DNA of 60,827 nucleotides from an uncultured Lachnospiraceae bacterium (lineage in GTDB: Bacteria; Bacillota; Clostridia; Lachnospirales; Lachnospiraceae). This document shows positions 51,707-60,733 of this stretch, one piece after another. The translations under genes were made by a program, and so were the position numbers. Each line of letters opens with the position of its first letter. Position 1 is the stretch's first letter. The notes under the pieces were generated by a model, which saw nothing but the letters and a program-made list of their open reading frames with translations, was not told the origin of the DNA and searched no databases. The stretch is from NCBI GenBank assembly GCA_910577105.1, contig CAJTMB010000019.1:1-60827 (forward strand), given 5' to 3'.

Positions 51707-52612
51707 TTACAACACATACGGTGTCACCTGATATACGTAGTAATTAAGCCAGTTACTGTAAAGGTTATTGCTGTGGGAACGCCACTGCAAAAGGGGTTTT
51801 TTCCCCGAATCGTCACCGGGATAATAATTGTAGGGAATATGTATCGGCAGGCCCTTGCCCAAATCCCTGCGGTATTCGGCATCCAGTGTGTAGCGGTCAT
51901 ACTCCGGGTGTCCGTTTACAAAAATCTGGCGGCCTCCGTGCGCTATGGCCAGAAACACGCCCGCTTCCTCCGATTCCGCCAGCACCGTTATCTCCTTACA
52001 TGCATGGATTGCCTCGGCGGGCGTCTCCGTATGCCTGCTGTGGGGTGCAAGAAAAATATCGTCAAAGCCCCTTACAAGGGGAACTTTCCTGTTTGCTACT
52101 TTATGGGAATAAATACCGAACAGTTTTTCCGGCAGTTTTCTTTTCTGAATGCCGTATTTATGGTAGAAGGCCGCCTGTGCCCCCCAGCAGATATAAAGGG
52201 AGGACGTCACATTTTCCTCCGCCCAGTCCATGATATCACAGACTTCCTCCCAGTAATCCACTTCCTCAAACGAAATATCCTCCACCGGCGCTCCCGTAAA
52301 TATCAAGCCGTCAAATTTCCTGTCCTTAATTTCCTCCAGAGTAGTGTAAAATTTATTCAGGTGGTTGGCAGGCGTATTGATGGAAACATGGCTTTTTACG
52401 TTTAAAAAAGTCACATCCACTTGCAGGGGCGTGTTTGACAGGGCACGCAGAAGCTGTAATTCCGTATCCTGTTTCACCGGCATCAGGTTTAAAATGCACA
52501 CTTGAAGGGGGCGGATATCCTGATGCATTGCCCTTTTTTCATCCATGACAAATATATTTTCATTTTCCAGTATTTCTTTCGCCGGCAAATCGCTCTGTAT
52601 CCTGATTGGCAT
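51707..52612 (-). CDS. metA: Homoserine O-acyltransferase (MetA type)
   Basis: Acylates homoserine for methionine synthesis. Class I glutamine-amidotransferase fold with the catalytic cysteine in SLYICWGAQAAFYHKYG, plus YDRYTLDAEYRRD and the start MPIRIQSDLPAKEILENENI. Many MetA proteins of Firmicutes use acetyl-CoA rather than succinyl-CoA; which donor applies is not decided here. It is monocistronic, with its own promoter and terminator. Confidence 0.95.
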   Translation of the reverse strand: MPIRIQSDLPAKEILENENIFVMDEKRAMHQDIRPLQVCILNLMPVKQDTELQLLRALSNTPLQVDVTFLNVKSHVSINTPANHLNKFYTTLEEIKDRKFDGLIFTGAPVEDISFEEVDYWEEVCDIMDWAEENVTSSLYICWGAQAAFYHKYGIQKRKLPEKLFGIYSHKVANRKVPLVRGFDDIFLAPHSRHTETPAEAIHACKEITVLAESEEAGVFLAIAHGGRQIFVNGHPEYDRYTLDAEYRRDLGKGLPIHIPYNYYPGDDSGKKPLLQWRSHSNNLYSNWLNYYVYQVTPYVL

Positions 52613-52665
52613 AGCACTTTCCTCTTTTCCCGCAATTATTTCTTTATGGCTGCGCCATATTGCAT

Positions 52666-52694
52666 ATCATACCTTAATCTGCATGATTTGGCAA
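52666..52694 (-). promoter_or_regulatory. metA promoter
   Basis: TTGCCA (52694-52689) and TATGAT (52671-52666) are separated by exactly 17 bases. The leader is too short for a SAM riboswitch and none is seen. With nested repeat copy 2 it accounts for the non-coding stretch 52613-52917. Confidence 0.8.
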
Positions 52695-52729
52695 GGGTGC
52701 TTTTGAATCTTGGGATTGCGTAAATCTCC

Positions 52730-52903
52730 GGATTCCGCATGGGCGGCAGGGGACGGGATATGGGTATCCAACGGGGGACGTTCGCACTCTTACAAAGGCG
52801 TAGTGGTACTAGCGCGGTAAGGTACACCGCGCAAGGACCAACGCCTTTGTAACGCCCCCTTATAGTTACCCATTTCCCGTCCCCTGCCGCCCATGCGGAA
52901 TCC
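52730..52903. repeat. Nested long inverted repeat, copy 2
   Basis: This 174-bp element has 37-base outer arms with a single mismatch (GGATTCCGCATGGGCGGCAG... from 52730, partner ending at 52903), then a partly unpaired GGGGG/CCCCC region and an inner stem TTACAAAGGCGT/ACGCCTTTGTAA that encloses GCGCGG/CCGCGC. It shares GGCGGCAG and the inner AGTGGTAC motif with copy 1. It lies between the histidine-kinase stop and the metA promoter. Confidence 0.88.
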
Positions 52904-52917
52904 TTAAACTTGCACTC

Positions 52918-53814
52918 CTAAGTATTGTCGGGGAAGGAAATGCGGATGCTTAACCTGCTACTTTCATATTTTGCTGATATACTTCCATCCATCTGTTCCA
53001 CAAGGGTCTTCGTAATGGCGAGACCTAAACCTGTTGATTTTCTGGCGGCTTCTACTGTAAAAAAGCGGTCAAACAGCCGGCCGGTTTCTATCTCACTTAA
53101 CCTCGTTGCAGTGTTTGCAAAAGTAATTTCTCCGGATTCGGACAGCATAACATCCAAATCACCGTCACTGTATTTCATGGCATTCTGCAAAAGATTGGAG
53201 AAGATACGGGAAAGCGCGGAAGCGTCCAGCAAACGGATGACTTTTGTGTCAGGCATCTGTATTGCCGGCACAATATTTTGCTCTTTCAGGGCAGTGTAAA
53301 ATGCCGCTATGCTCTCTTCCAACACGTTATTGATAACCACGGGTTCTCTGCTTATGTCGTTTTCTTTTGAGAGAATTACCGAATACCTAAACAATTCTTC
53401 CGTTAACTGCTTCAGCATTTCACAGCGGTTTCTGATAATGCCGATATACCGTTCCACCGCTTCTGACTTTTGTTCTTGTTCCAGCAAATCCAGATAGCCA
53501 AAAACAGCCGTCAGAGGCGTCCGTAAATCGTGGGAGATATTTGTGATTGCATTTTTTAGTTCCTCATCTCCCTGCTGATACCTGCGGCGCTTGTCACGGA
53601 GTATGCGAAGCTGCCTGTTTATCGCGTTTGCCAGATGGCGCATGTGCCTGTCACCACCGGAAATGTCAATCAGCGTATTGGTGTCGGTCATGAGCCTGTC
53701 GGCAAAGGCAGTTTCTATTTCCCTTGCGGTTTTTTGCATCAAATGGATTTTCACGAAAAGAACAATGACCAGCGCTGCCAGAATACACACAGCGGCCCAT
53801 AACCAATAAACCAT
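52918..53814 (-). CDS. Sensor histidine kinase of the ABC-transporter-linked system
   Basis: The protein has 298 residues. Only one N-terminal helix (about 3-22) and no extracellular sensor domain; a HAMP-like linker follows, then the H-box ITNISHDLRTPLTAVFGYL (phospho-His), N-box FSNLLQNAMKYS and G-box STGLGLAITKTL. Kinases without sensor domain next to ABC transporters often sense antibiotics through the transporter. It is the last gene of the RR-ATPase-permease-HK order. Confidence 0.92.
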   Translation of the reverse strand: MVYWLWAAVCILAALVIVLFVKIHLMQKTAREIETAFADRLMTDTNTLIDISGGDRHMRHLANAINRQLRILRDKRRRYQQGDEELKNAITNISHDLRTPLTAVFGYLDLLEQEQKSEAVERYIGIIRNRCEMLKQLTEELFRYSVILSKENDISREPVVINNVLEESIAAFYTALKEQNIVPAIQMPDTKVIRLLDASALSRIFSNLLQNAMKYSDGDLDVMLSESGEITFANTATRLSEIETGRLFDRFFTVEAARKSTGLGLAITKTLVEQMDGSISAKYESSRLSIRISFPDNT

Positions 53815-53824
53815 AACAGCTCCT

Positions 53825-54652
53825 TTATTTTAAGCCTTTTTTCCGAAAAAGCAACACGCCTGTGGCAGTTGCAATACCTGTGATGATAACGGAATAAACA
53901 GGCAGTACAGACGGGTTTACAAATTCCATCGAAACGCATTGGATTGCCTGTCCGCCGGGAACAATATCATAAATAGTCTGCACAAGCTCCCGTTTCGTAC
54001 CTTCCAGATATTTGGGATTGGGTTCTTCTTTAAGAATCGGCTCATTATTTTCACCCATCGTATATGTGGGAATGGTCTTCGGCGCCTCCAGCATTATGTT
54101 TAACAGGGTTCCTGCCATAAGACAACCGAATGCAAAAAGGATGCAGACCACGGATACTATCGCTTTATTCTGACACAGCATTGTAAACAATGTAAAAACA
54201 GACGAATAAGCAATTGCCAGAAAAAACACCGTCAAGGCTGTAAACATGACCAACTTTATGTCAGCAGCAAAAAAGCCAAGCAGAGGTATGCCTATGGCAA
54301 GATAGGGCAAAAAAAATGCCACGCACATAAAAAGTCCCACAACGGCAGATGTGATTCCGTTTGAAATATAAATGGCTAACCGTTTTTGTCCGACGACAAC
54401 TTTATTCCTGATTGTGCCATCGCTGTATTCCGTTCCAATAAACAGGCTGACAAACACTGCAATGGCAATACCGATAAACAGGGCACATCCAAAAAATCCA
54501 TTGTCCAATATATTAATGTATCCTGACTTTTTCATATCTGTATACCGTATAACGGGAAAAAGGACTCCCGTCGCAAACATAAAAAGAAATCCCATCCAAA
54601 AGGAACCCGCCTTTTTCAGGCGCATAAAATTTGCAGATAATAATTTACGCAT
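53825..54652 (-). CDS. ABC-2-type transporter permease
   Basis: The protein has 275 residues with six predicted transmembrane helices, and an extracellular loop between helices 5 and 6 (TYTMGENNEPILKEEPNPKY). The pattern resembles lantibiotic-immunity/bacitracin-type ABC-2 permeases. It overlaps the ATPase gene by 8 bases, with GGAGG upstream. The substrate is unknown. Confidence 0.88.
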   Translation of the reverse strand: MRKLLSANFMRLKKAGSFWMGFLFMFATGVLFPVIRYTDMKKSGYINILDNGFFGCALFIGIAIAVFVSLFIGTEYSDGTIRNKVVVGQKRLAIYISNGITSAVVGLFMCVAFFLPYLAIGIPLLGFFAADIKLVMFTALTVFFLAIAYSSVFTLFTMLCQNKAIVSVVCILFAFGCLMAGTLLNIMLEAPKTIPTYTMGENNEPILKEEPNPKYLEGTKRELVQTIYDIVPGGQAIQCVSMEFVNPSVLPVYSVIITGIATATGVLLFRKKGLK

Positions 54653-55559
54653 TGTTTTTTCCTCCTAACAGACTGACATAGTAGCTTTCCAGGCTTTCAT
54701 CCTTTTCCCGCATGGAAACCACCTCACAGTTTGCTTCTGCCAGGGCAAGTGCCAGCTTGGAAACGTTTATCTTTGCATATACATCGGCAGCGCTGTCGGA
54801 GATAATACGATACTCTATTTTCATCCCGTCTAACACACGGGAAAGCGTTTGTATATTTGTGACTTCCATGCGGATACATTTACGGCAGGCGGCATTCAAA
54901 TCCTCTGCGCTGATTTCCTTCACCATTTCTCCCTTGTCAATAAAACCGTAATGCGTTGCCAGCCGGGCCAATTCATCAAGGATATGGCTTGAAATCAAAA
55001 CCGTTACCTGCCGCTCGCGGTTAAGCTTTAATATCAATTCCCGTATCTCAATAATTCCCTGCGGGTCAAGACCGTTTACAGGCTCATCCAGCACCAGAAA
55101 ATCCGGGTCGCCCACAAGCGCTATGGCAATGCCAAGTCTCTGCCGCATACCGAGGGAAAAGTTTTTAGCCTTCTTTTTGCCGGTATTTTCAAGTCCCACC
55201 AATTTTAAAATATCCGTCAGACCGTCAAAAGAAGGCAGTCCCAGAATACGGTATTGCTGTTTTAAGTTATCCTCCGCCGTCATATCAAGATAAATGGAGG
55301 GCGTCTCCACCACAGCCCCCATTCTTCTGCGCGATTTGGCAATTTCCCTGTCGGTATTTTTTCTGCCATACAGTTCATAACCACCGGATGCCGGCTCCTG
55401 CAATCCGCAAACCAGACGGATAAGCGTTGTCTTTCCTGCGCCGTTTTTCCCGACAAAGCCATAAATGGCTCCTTTTGGTACATTCATGGACAATCCGTTT
55501 AACGCTTTGCAATTTTTGTAGTTCTTGCCCAACGCGTATGTCCTCAGAACATATTCCAT
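54645..55559 (-). CDS. ABC transporter ATPase (BcrA-type)
   Basis: The protein has 304 residues. Walker A GKNGAGKTTLIR, signature FSLGMRQRLGIA, Walker B FLVLDEPVNGLDPQG and switch SSHILDEL, followed by the C-terminal extension usual for bacitracin/lantibiotic exporters. AGGGAGG precedes the start. It is downstream of a repeat-containing regulatory region that probably binds the response regulator. Confidence 0.94.
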   Translation of the reverse strand: MEYVLRTYALGKNYKNCKALNGLSMNVPKGAIYGFVGKNGAGKTTLIRLVCGLQEPASGGYELYGRKNTDREIAKSRRRMGAVVETPSIYLDMTAEDNLKQQYRILGLPSFDGLTDILKLVGLENTGKKKAKNFSLGMRQRLGIAIALVGDPDFLVLDEPVNGLDPQGIIEIRELILKLNRERQVTVLISSHILDELARLATHYGFIDKGEMVKEISAEDLNAACRKCIRMEVTNIQTLSRVLDGMKIEYRIISDSAADVYAKINVSKLALALAEANCEVVSMREKDESLESYYVSLLGGKNNA

Positions 55560-55591
55560 ATTATCAACCTCCCTTTACGTGATACTGCCAT

Positions 55592-55645
55592 TCTACCTGT
55601 AAACGGTAAAGAAAGCGGTAAAGGCAACCGTAAAGAAACGGTAAA
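55592..55645 (-). promoter_or_regulatory. Direct-repeat operator and promoter for the ABC/HK genes
   Basis: On the plus strand five GTAAA units start at 55599, 55606, 55618, 55630 and 55641, the last four spaced 12, 12 and 11 bases; on the transcribed side they read TTTACCG/TTTACGG. A TAGAAT -10 lies just downstream. OmpR/PhoB-type regulators bind such helically phased direct repeats over the -35. Binding by the adjacent regulator is inferred. Confidence 0.65.
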
Positions 55646-55649
55646 TATT

Positions 55650-56315
55650 TTAAGTTGTCCTCATCTTAAAACCAATCCCCCAGACTGCTTCAATATAGTC
55701 CGTATCCTTTGCCTCCCGCAGTTTCCTGCGTAGATTGCTTATATGCATTTTCAGGGAACCTTCCGTACAGTCCGGCGTCTCGTCCGCAATGCGTTCCAGC
55801 AGCAGGGATTTCGTCACTACCTGCGTGGGATTCTGCATAAGCAGTTTCAGAATGGCAAATTCCGTTCTTGTCAATCTGACTTCCTTACCGGCAACCGACA
55901 CCATATGAGTGTCCATGTGCAGCGTAATATCCTCAAACGTAAGAATCGTACCAACAGGCACATTGCCGTTTTCCCTTAAGTGTACGGCAATGCGCGCCAA
56001 AAGCTCTTTTGTATAAAAAGGCTTCGTCACATAGTCAACCGCACCGCCGAGCAGCATATCCACTTTATTGTCCATATCCGCTTTGGCGCTTACCACGATA
56101 ACAGGGATTCCCTTTATCTTTGGAAGCACCTCTTCCCCCATAAGCCCCGGCAGCATCAAATCCAGCAACACCAGGTCCGGTTTCGTGCCGGAGAGCACAA
56201 GCAAGGCTTCCGTTCCGGAATAGGCGCGGATAATGCCGTATCCTTCCTTCGTAAGCGCTTCCTCCAGCATATCCCCGATATACATATCATCATCTATTAT
56301 AAGTATCCTTTTCAT
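55650..56315 (-). CDS. OmpR-family response regulator
   Basis: The protein has 221 residues. The receiver domain has IIDDDMYIGD, phospho-acceptor in LVLLDLMLPG (Asp near 52) and the conserved Lys in VVSAKAD/TKPFYTKELL. A winged-helix output domain follows (FEDITLHMDT ... RLTRTEFAILKLLMQNPTQV). It is the first gene of the system; 90 bases separate it from the ATPase gene. The ribosome binding site is weak, and repeat copy C lies just upstream. Confidence 0.94.
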   Translation of the reverse strand: MKRILIIDDDMYIGDMLEEALTKEGYGIIRAYSGTEALLVLSGTKPDLVLLDLMLPGLMGEEVLPKIKGIPVIVVSAKADMDNKVDMLLGGAVDYVTKPFYTKELLARIAVHLRENGNVPVGTILTFEDITLHMDTHMVSVAGKEVRLTRTEFAILKLLMQNPTQVVTKSLLLERIADETPDCTEGSLKMHISNLRRKLREAKDTDYIEAVWGIGFKMRTT

Positions 56316-56343
56316 ATCACTCTCACGCTAACCTCCATGTTGC

Positions 56344-56466
56344 AGCTTCGCGGAATCTCAAATCTGTGCGGAGAATGCCGCATTTTAGGCATTCTCCAGT
56401 GTGAGACTTAGTACTTCTTAACGAAGCAGCCTCTGCTGCTGAGTTTTAGAAGTACTTCTCACACTA
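56344..56466 (-). repeat. Stop-codon-anchored two-hairpin repeat, copy C (extended)
   Basis: It starts TAGTGTGAGAAG at the ligA stop (GTG TGA). Hairpin 1 is expanded to an almost full stem: GTGTGAG/CTCACAC, AGTACTTCT/AGAAGTACT and AGCAGC/GCTGCT nested. Hairpin 2 is a perfect GGAGAATGCC/GGCATTCTCC. The tail CCGCACAG matches the CCGTACAG of the others. Confidence 0.85.
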
Positions 56467-58420
56467 AATACATTTGTATAAAGTCTTCCTCCGACAAAAT
56501 CGGCACGTTTAGTTCTTTTGCTTTCTTATTTTTGGAGGAAGCGGATGCAATATCGTTGTTTATCAGACAGACTGTTTTTCCCGTCACGCTGCCCGTTACC
56601 TTTCCTCCCCGCTTTTCTATTTCTTCTTTCAATTCATTCCGGCTGGCATAGTGGTTTAGGCTGCCTGTCACAACAAAGGACATGCCGCCCAGGTTTTGGC
56701 TGCCCTCCTGTATTTTGGGCGCTTCTATCTCCAGTTCCGCCAATAGCGCATCCAGCCTTTCCCTGTTCTCTTCTTTTTTCATATAATCCACAAAAGCAGT
56801 GGCAATCACCTCTCCCACCCCGTCAATTGCGCTCAGTTCTTCCACATCCGCGCACATAAGCGCATCCAGCTTATCATCATACTGGCGGCACAGCATTTTC
56901 GCGTTTACCAGACCGATATTGGCAATGCCGAGACTGTAAATCACTTTGGGAAGCGTGGTTTTTCTTGCTTTTTCAATACTTTCCATCAAATTTGCGTAGG
57001 ACTTTTCCCCGAAGCCCTCCATCTCCACGATTGCCTCCTTATGCGCCGACAGATGGAACAGGTCTGCAAATTCGTGGATAAAGCCCTTTGCAATGAATTT
57101 TTCCAGTGTGGCTTCGGACAGCCCCTCTATATTCATGGCATCCCTGCTGACAAACAGCGTAAAGGACTTAATCTTCTTTGCCGCGCATTCCGGGTTGATG
57201 CAGTACAGGCTTTCCGTATCGTTCATGCTTTTAATCTCTGTCCTGCCGCCGCAGGCGGGGCAGGTTTCGGGAACTTTTACATTGCCGGAGCATGTCAGGT
57301 TTTCCGCTATCTGGGGAATAATCATATTGGCCTTATAAACCGTTATCCTGTCCCCGATGCCCAGTTGCAGGTTTTTCAAAATACTGAGATTATGCACGGA
57401 TGCCCTGCTCACGGTGGTACCCTCCAGTTCCACCGGTTCAAAAATGGCAACCGGGTTGATGAGTCCCGTACGGCTGGGGCTCCACTCGATTTCCTGAAGC
57501 GTCGTTTCCCGCAGTTCGTCCGCCCATTTAAACGCAATGGCATCCCTCGGGAATTTTGCCGTCCGTCCCAAGGACTGCCCATAGGCAATATCTTCATAGA
57601 TAAGCACCAGTCCGTCGGACGGTATATCATACCCTTCTATCTTTTTTTCAAAACCGGCAACCGCTTCCATAATCGTTTCGGGCGTTACCAAAATATGTTC
57701 CACCACTTCAAACCCCTGTTTGCGCAAAAATTCAAACTGCTTTTTCCGGGAGTTTTCAAAATCGGCTCCCTCTGCCTTTACAAGGGAAAATGCATAGAAA
57801 TGCACATTTCTGTTTGCAGTGATTTCATTGTTTAACTGCCTGACGGACCCGCTGCAAAGATTTCTCGGATTTTTATATTTTGCCTCCGCTTCCGGTATCC
57901 GGGCGTTTATCTTCTCAAAGTCGGAATAGGTAATGACGGCTTCCCCCCGCAAAACCAGCTCCCCCTGAAAGGGTACGGACAACGGGAGGTTGACAAAGGT
58001 ACGGGCATTGTTGGTAACTATTTCACCGGTTTCCCCGTTTCCGCGGGTAACCGCTTTTGCAAGTTTTCCTGCACGATATGTGAGTACAACCGTTAATCCG
58101 TCCAGTTTCCAGCTTAAAAGTGCAGGTTTTCCTTGCAGCCAATCCCGCAGTTCTTCCCTGCTTTTTGTCTTTCCCAGCGACAGCATGGGACTTTCATGCC
58201 TTTCTTTGGGAAGCTCCTCCACCGATTCATAACCCACATTTACGGTCGGACTGTCAGACAATACAATACCTGTCTCTTCCTCTATCGCCACCAGTTCATC
58301 ATACAGCTTATCATATTCAAAATTGCTCATGATTTCGCAATCCTGTGCATAATATGCCTTTGACGCTTCTTTTAATATTGCAACCAGTTCCTTCATCCTG
58401 TCTGTCTTTTTGGATTCCAT
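56459..58420 (-). CDS. ligA: NAD-dependent DNA ligase LigA
   Basis: Seals nicks in DNA with NAD+. Adenylation domain with the catalytic lysine in LLSWKLDGLTVVL, OB fold, Cys4 zinc finger (CPACGGRTE ... YCINPECAAKK), helix-hairpin-helix repeats and a C-terminal BRCT domain (GGMSFVVTGSLNHYASRNEL). At about 653 residues it is full length. The start at 58420 has AAGGAG within the end of the preceding gene; 58456 is an upstream alternative. Confidence 0.95.
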   Translation of the reverse strand: MESKKTDRMKELVAILKEASKAYYAQDCEIMSNFEYDKLYDELVAIEEETGIVLSDSPTVNVGYESVEELPKERHESPMLSLGKTKSREELRDWLQGKPALLSWKLDGLTVVLTYRAGKLAKAVTRGNGETGEIVTNNARTFVNLPLSVPFQGELVLRGEAVITYSDFEKINARIPEAEAKYKNPRNLCSGSVRQLNNEITANRNVHFYAFSLVKAEGADFENSRKKQFEFLRKQGFEVVEHILVTPETIMEAVAGFEKKIEGYDIPSDGLVLIYEDIAYGQSLGRTAKFPRDAIAFKWADELRETTLQEIEWSPSRTGLINPVAIFEPVELEGTTVSRASVHNLSILKNLQLGIGDRITVYKANMIIPQIAENLTCSGNVKVPETCPACGGRTEIKSMNDTESLYCINPECAAKKIKSFTLFVSRDAMNIEGLSEATLEKFIAKGFIHEFADLFHLSAHKEAIVEMEGFGEKSYANLMESIEKARKTTLPKVIYSLGIANIGLVNAKMLCRQYDDKLDALMCADVEELSAIDGVGEVIATAFVDYMKKEENRERLDALLAELEIEAPKIQEGSQNLGGMSFVVTGSLNHYASRNELKEEIEKRGGKVTGSVTGKTVCLINNDIASASSKNKKAKELNVPILSEEDFIQMYLV

Positions 58421-58434
58421 TGCCACCTGCTCCT

Positions 58435-59169
58435 TCACCTTTCTTTTAATCCGCACATATGATATAACATTGCCGTTTCCTCTTTGGTTAATTCCCGAAA
58501 TTTTCCTGCCTGCAAATTATCCAAGGTAATATTCATCACCCGGATTCTTTTGATTGCCTTTGCCTCATATCCCAATGTCTGGCACATTCTGCGAATCTGC
58601 CTATTGACTCCCTGGGTCAATATTATCCGAAAGGTATATTTGCCCGTCTGCTTTGTTTTGCAGGGTTTTGTGGTGATATCCAGCTCTTTCAGATAAACGC
58701 CCCGCTCCATTTTATCCAAAAAATCAGGATTTATTTCTTTATCCGTCTTTACAATATACTCTTTCTCATGATTCCCGGAGCCTTTCATCATCTCATGAAT
58801 CAAATCTCCGTCGTTTGTAAGCAGGAGCAGCCCCTCCGAATCTTTATCCAACCTGCCGGCATAGGTCACCCGGATTGGGTAATTTACCATATCCGTGATG
58901 ATTTTTTCCGCATGTCTGTCCCTTTCCGTACACACCACGCCTTTAGGCTTATAAAAAGCCAACACTGCCTTTTTATTTTCTACCCCGATTTTTTTACCGT
59001 TCACCGTTACGACATCCGCGCTGTCCGCCTTATCGCCCATAACCGCAATCCTGCCGTTGACGGTTACCCTGCCCTGCTCAATCAGCCTGTCCGCCTCCCT
59101 GCGGGAACAGATTCCGTTTGCCGCCAAATATTTATTTATTCTTACCTTTTCCTGCCCCTGTGATTCCAT
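58435..59169 (-). CDS. RsuA/RluB/RluF-family pseudouridine synthase
   Basis: Isomerises a uridine in rRNA. An S4 RNA-binding domain at the start (RINKYLAANGICSRREADRL) is followed by the catalytic core with AGRLDKDSEGLLLLTNDGDL (catalytic Asp) and GVNRQIRRM. It most resembles RluF by its length of about 244. The start at 59169 has GGAGG. It ends 15 bases before the ligA start. Confidence 0.92.
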   Translation of the reverse strand: MESQGQEKVRINKYLAANGICSRREADRLIEQGRVTVNGRIAVMGDKADSADVVTVNGKKIGVENKKAVLAFYKPKGVVCTERDRHAEKIITDMVNYPIRVTYAGRLDKDSEGLLLLTNDGDLIHEMMKGSGNHEKEYIVKTDKEINPDFLDKMERGVYLKELDITTKPCKTKQTGKYTFRIILTQGVNRQIRRMCQTLGYEAKAIKRIRVMNITLDNLQAGKFRELTKEETAMLYHMCGLKER

Positions 59170-59226
59170 ATTCCCAACCTCCATGCCGCCCCTTTGCGAC
59201 GCTTATATTAGCTAAAGTACCGATAA

Positions 59227-59248
59227 AAAATGCCGTATTTCAGGCACT
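59227..59248 (-). terminator. Weak terminator after the 477-residue membrane protein gene
   Basis: AAGTGCC/GGCATTTTTT-type hairpin directly after the TGA stop, with a T6 run on the minus strand. The stem is short. Confidence 0.5.
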
Positions 59249-60682
59249 TCACGGTTCTCCCGTCGCCTCGCAGTATTCTTCGCTTCCCACGTCCTCCCAT
59301 GCATGGCGGCCGGATACATATACCCGTCCGGTTTCCATGTCTACCGCATACATATCAAGGATGGCCGTGGTATACTCCGCGCCGTCCTGATAATAGGTTC
59401 TGTAATGGACAAACAAATGACATTTCCCGTTCTTTGACTCCCTGTCGTACACAACGGTTTCCGTATAATCGAAGGTTCCCTCCGCACTTTCCAGCTCTCC
59501 TTCCCCTTCGCACAGCCACGCGTAAAAGTTTCCTTTTGCATTGTAACGGCAGTCATAGGGATAACCATCCTTTGCAAAAAGCTGCCCGTACAGCGCCTTA
59601 TACGCGCCTTCCACAAAATAAAACGAGTCTTCATGATTTACGGCTGGTTCTGTTTCCCCTTCCGCATCTTCCCTCTTCAGTCCGTCAAGCACATCAAATT
59701 GATAAAGCAATTCTTTGTATACAAGAGAGGCGTCCGTATAATAATCCATGGCGTACCCGGCTATTGTCATGCCTTTTTCATGATTCCCAAAGTAAATGGT
59801 CACATCTTTGCTTCTTCCGTCTTCATCCACACATAACACTGTAAGCGTTACACTTCTGTCCCACTCCCCAAAGAAATCATCCTCCAGCACATAAGCAATC
59901 AAAGCGGCAATGTCCTCCGCACACTTCTTAGCATCCCCCATACCGTTACATTCCATGGTGATTCTGTCAGCCAGTAGCGATGCCGGACGGTATTTGTCTA
60001 CACCAAAACTCCTGTCCGGACAGATTACCGCCGCTTTTTCCTCCATCAGCCGCTTTGCCCTCATGATTTTGTATTCATCCGAAAAATAACCAAACATTTC
60101 CTCCGCACGAAATACCGTTTCCGGTGATAACACCGGATATACCTGATAAATGCGCTCTCCTTCCCAATCCTCTGCCAGTGCAAATTTTTCGCCGTATTTC
60201 TTTTCCAGGGAAAGCAGCAGGATGTCTGATAACGGCTCATATTCTTTTTTTAAAAACAGTCCCAAATCCTCCTGATAAGTACTGAAAGACGGAACGGACT
60301 GCATGTACTCCGTACAGGTTTCGATGATGCCGTCCGCAAACTGCCACTCTGCCCCCAGACTCCACCCAAATACTACCACAGTACCTGCTGCAACAAGAAA
60401 ATATAAGGTAAAAAATCCTGTCGCCAACCCCGTAAAAACTCCTTGCAGGGCAGCGCTTATCTTTGTGCTTCCCTGTATCAGGCATACCAAAAATACCAAA
60501 AAAGCCACCGGCATTACCAGAAAATTCCACACCGCCCCTGTTTTTTGCAGCCACACCCTATACTCCACGCCCTCAGGCAGGGTTATTTTAACAATATAAT
60601 AAACCAGCGTCAGAAAAAATGATACGCCCCAGATGATGCCGGTTATTTTTACTCTTTTTTTCTTTCTGTCCTCCAACGGCAT
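59249..60682 (-). CDS. Unknown 477-residue membrane protein
   Basis: I do not recognise this protein. Three to four transmembrane helices lie in the first 110 residues (for example FLVMPVAFLVFLVCLIQG and FFTLYFLVAAGTVVVFGW), followed by about 360 mainly soluble residues with many acidic and aromatic residues and no known motif. The C-terminal half has beta-type patterns (GKCHLFVHYRTYYQDGAEYT) reminiscent of an NTF2-like fold, but this is a guess. AGGAGG precedes the ATG, with a promoter at 60734-60762. Confidence 0.75.
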   Translation of the reverse strand: MPLEDRKKKRVKITGIIWGVSFFLTLVYYIVKITLPEGVEYRVWLQKTGAVWNFLVMPVAFLVFLVCLIQGSTKISAALQGVFTGLATGFFTLYFLVAAGTVVVFGWSLGAEWQFADGIIETCTEYMQSVPSFSTYQEDLGLFLKKEYEPLSDILLLSLEKKYGEKFALAEDWEGERIYQVYPVLSPETVFRAEEMFGYFSDEYKIMRAKRLMEEKAAVICPDRSFGVDKYRPASLLADRITMECNGMGDAKKCAEDIAALIAYVLEDDFFGEWDRSVTLTVLCVDEDGRSKDVTIYFGNHEKGMTIAGYAMDYYTDASLVYKELLYQFDVLDGLKREDAEGETEPAVNHEDSFYFVEGAYKALYGQLFAKDGYPYDCRYNAKGNFYAWLCEGEGELESAEGTFDYTETVVYDRESKNGKCHLFVHYRTYYQDGAEYTTAILDMYAVDMETGRVYVSGRHAWEDVGSEEYCEATGEP

Positions 60683-60733
60683 TTTTTATCCTCCCACTCT
60701 GCATTCTTCGCATGTTCAAAATATGTATAACTT

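Noticed and set aside
52613..52729. Possible SAM riboswitch upstream of metA
   Set aside because: The promoter leaves a leader of about 50 bases, too short for any SAM riboswitch class, and no conserved core is seen.
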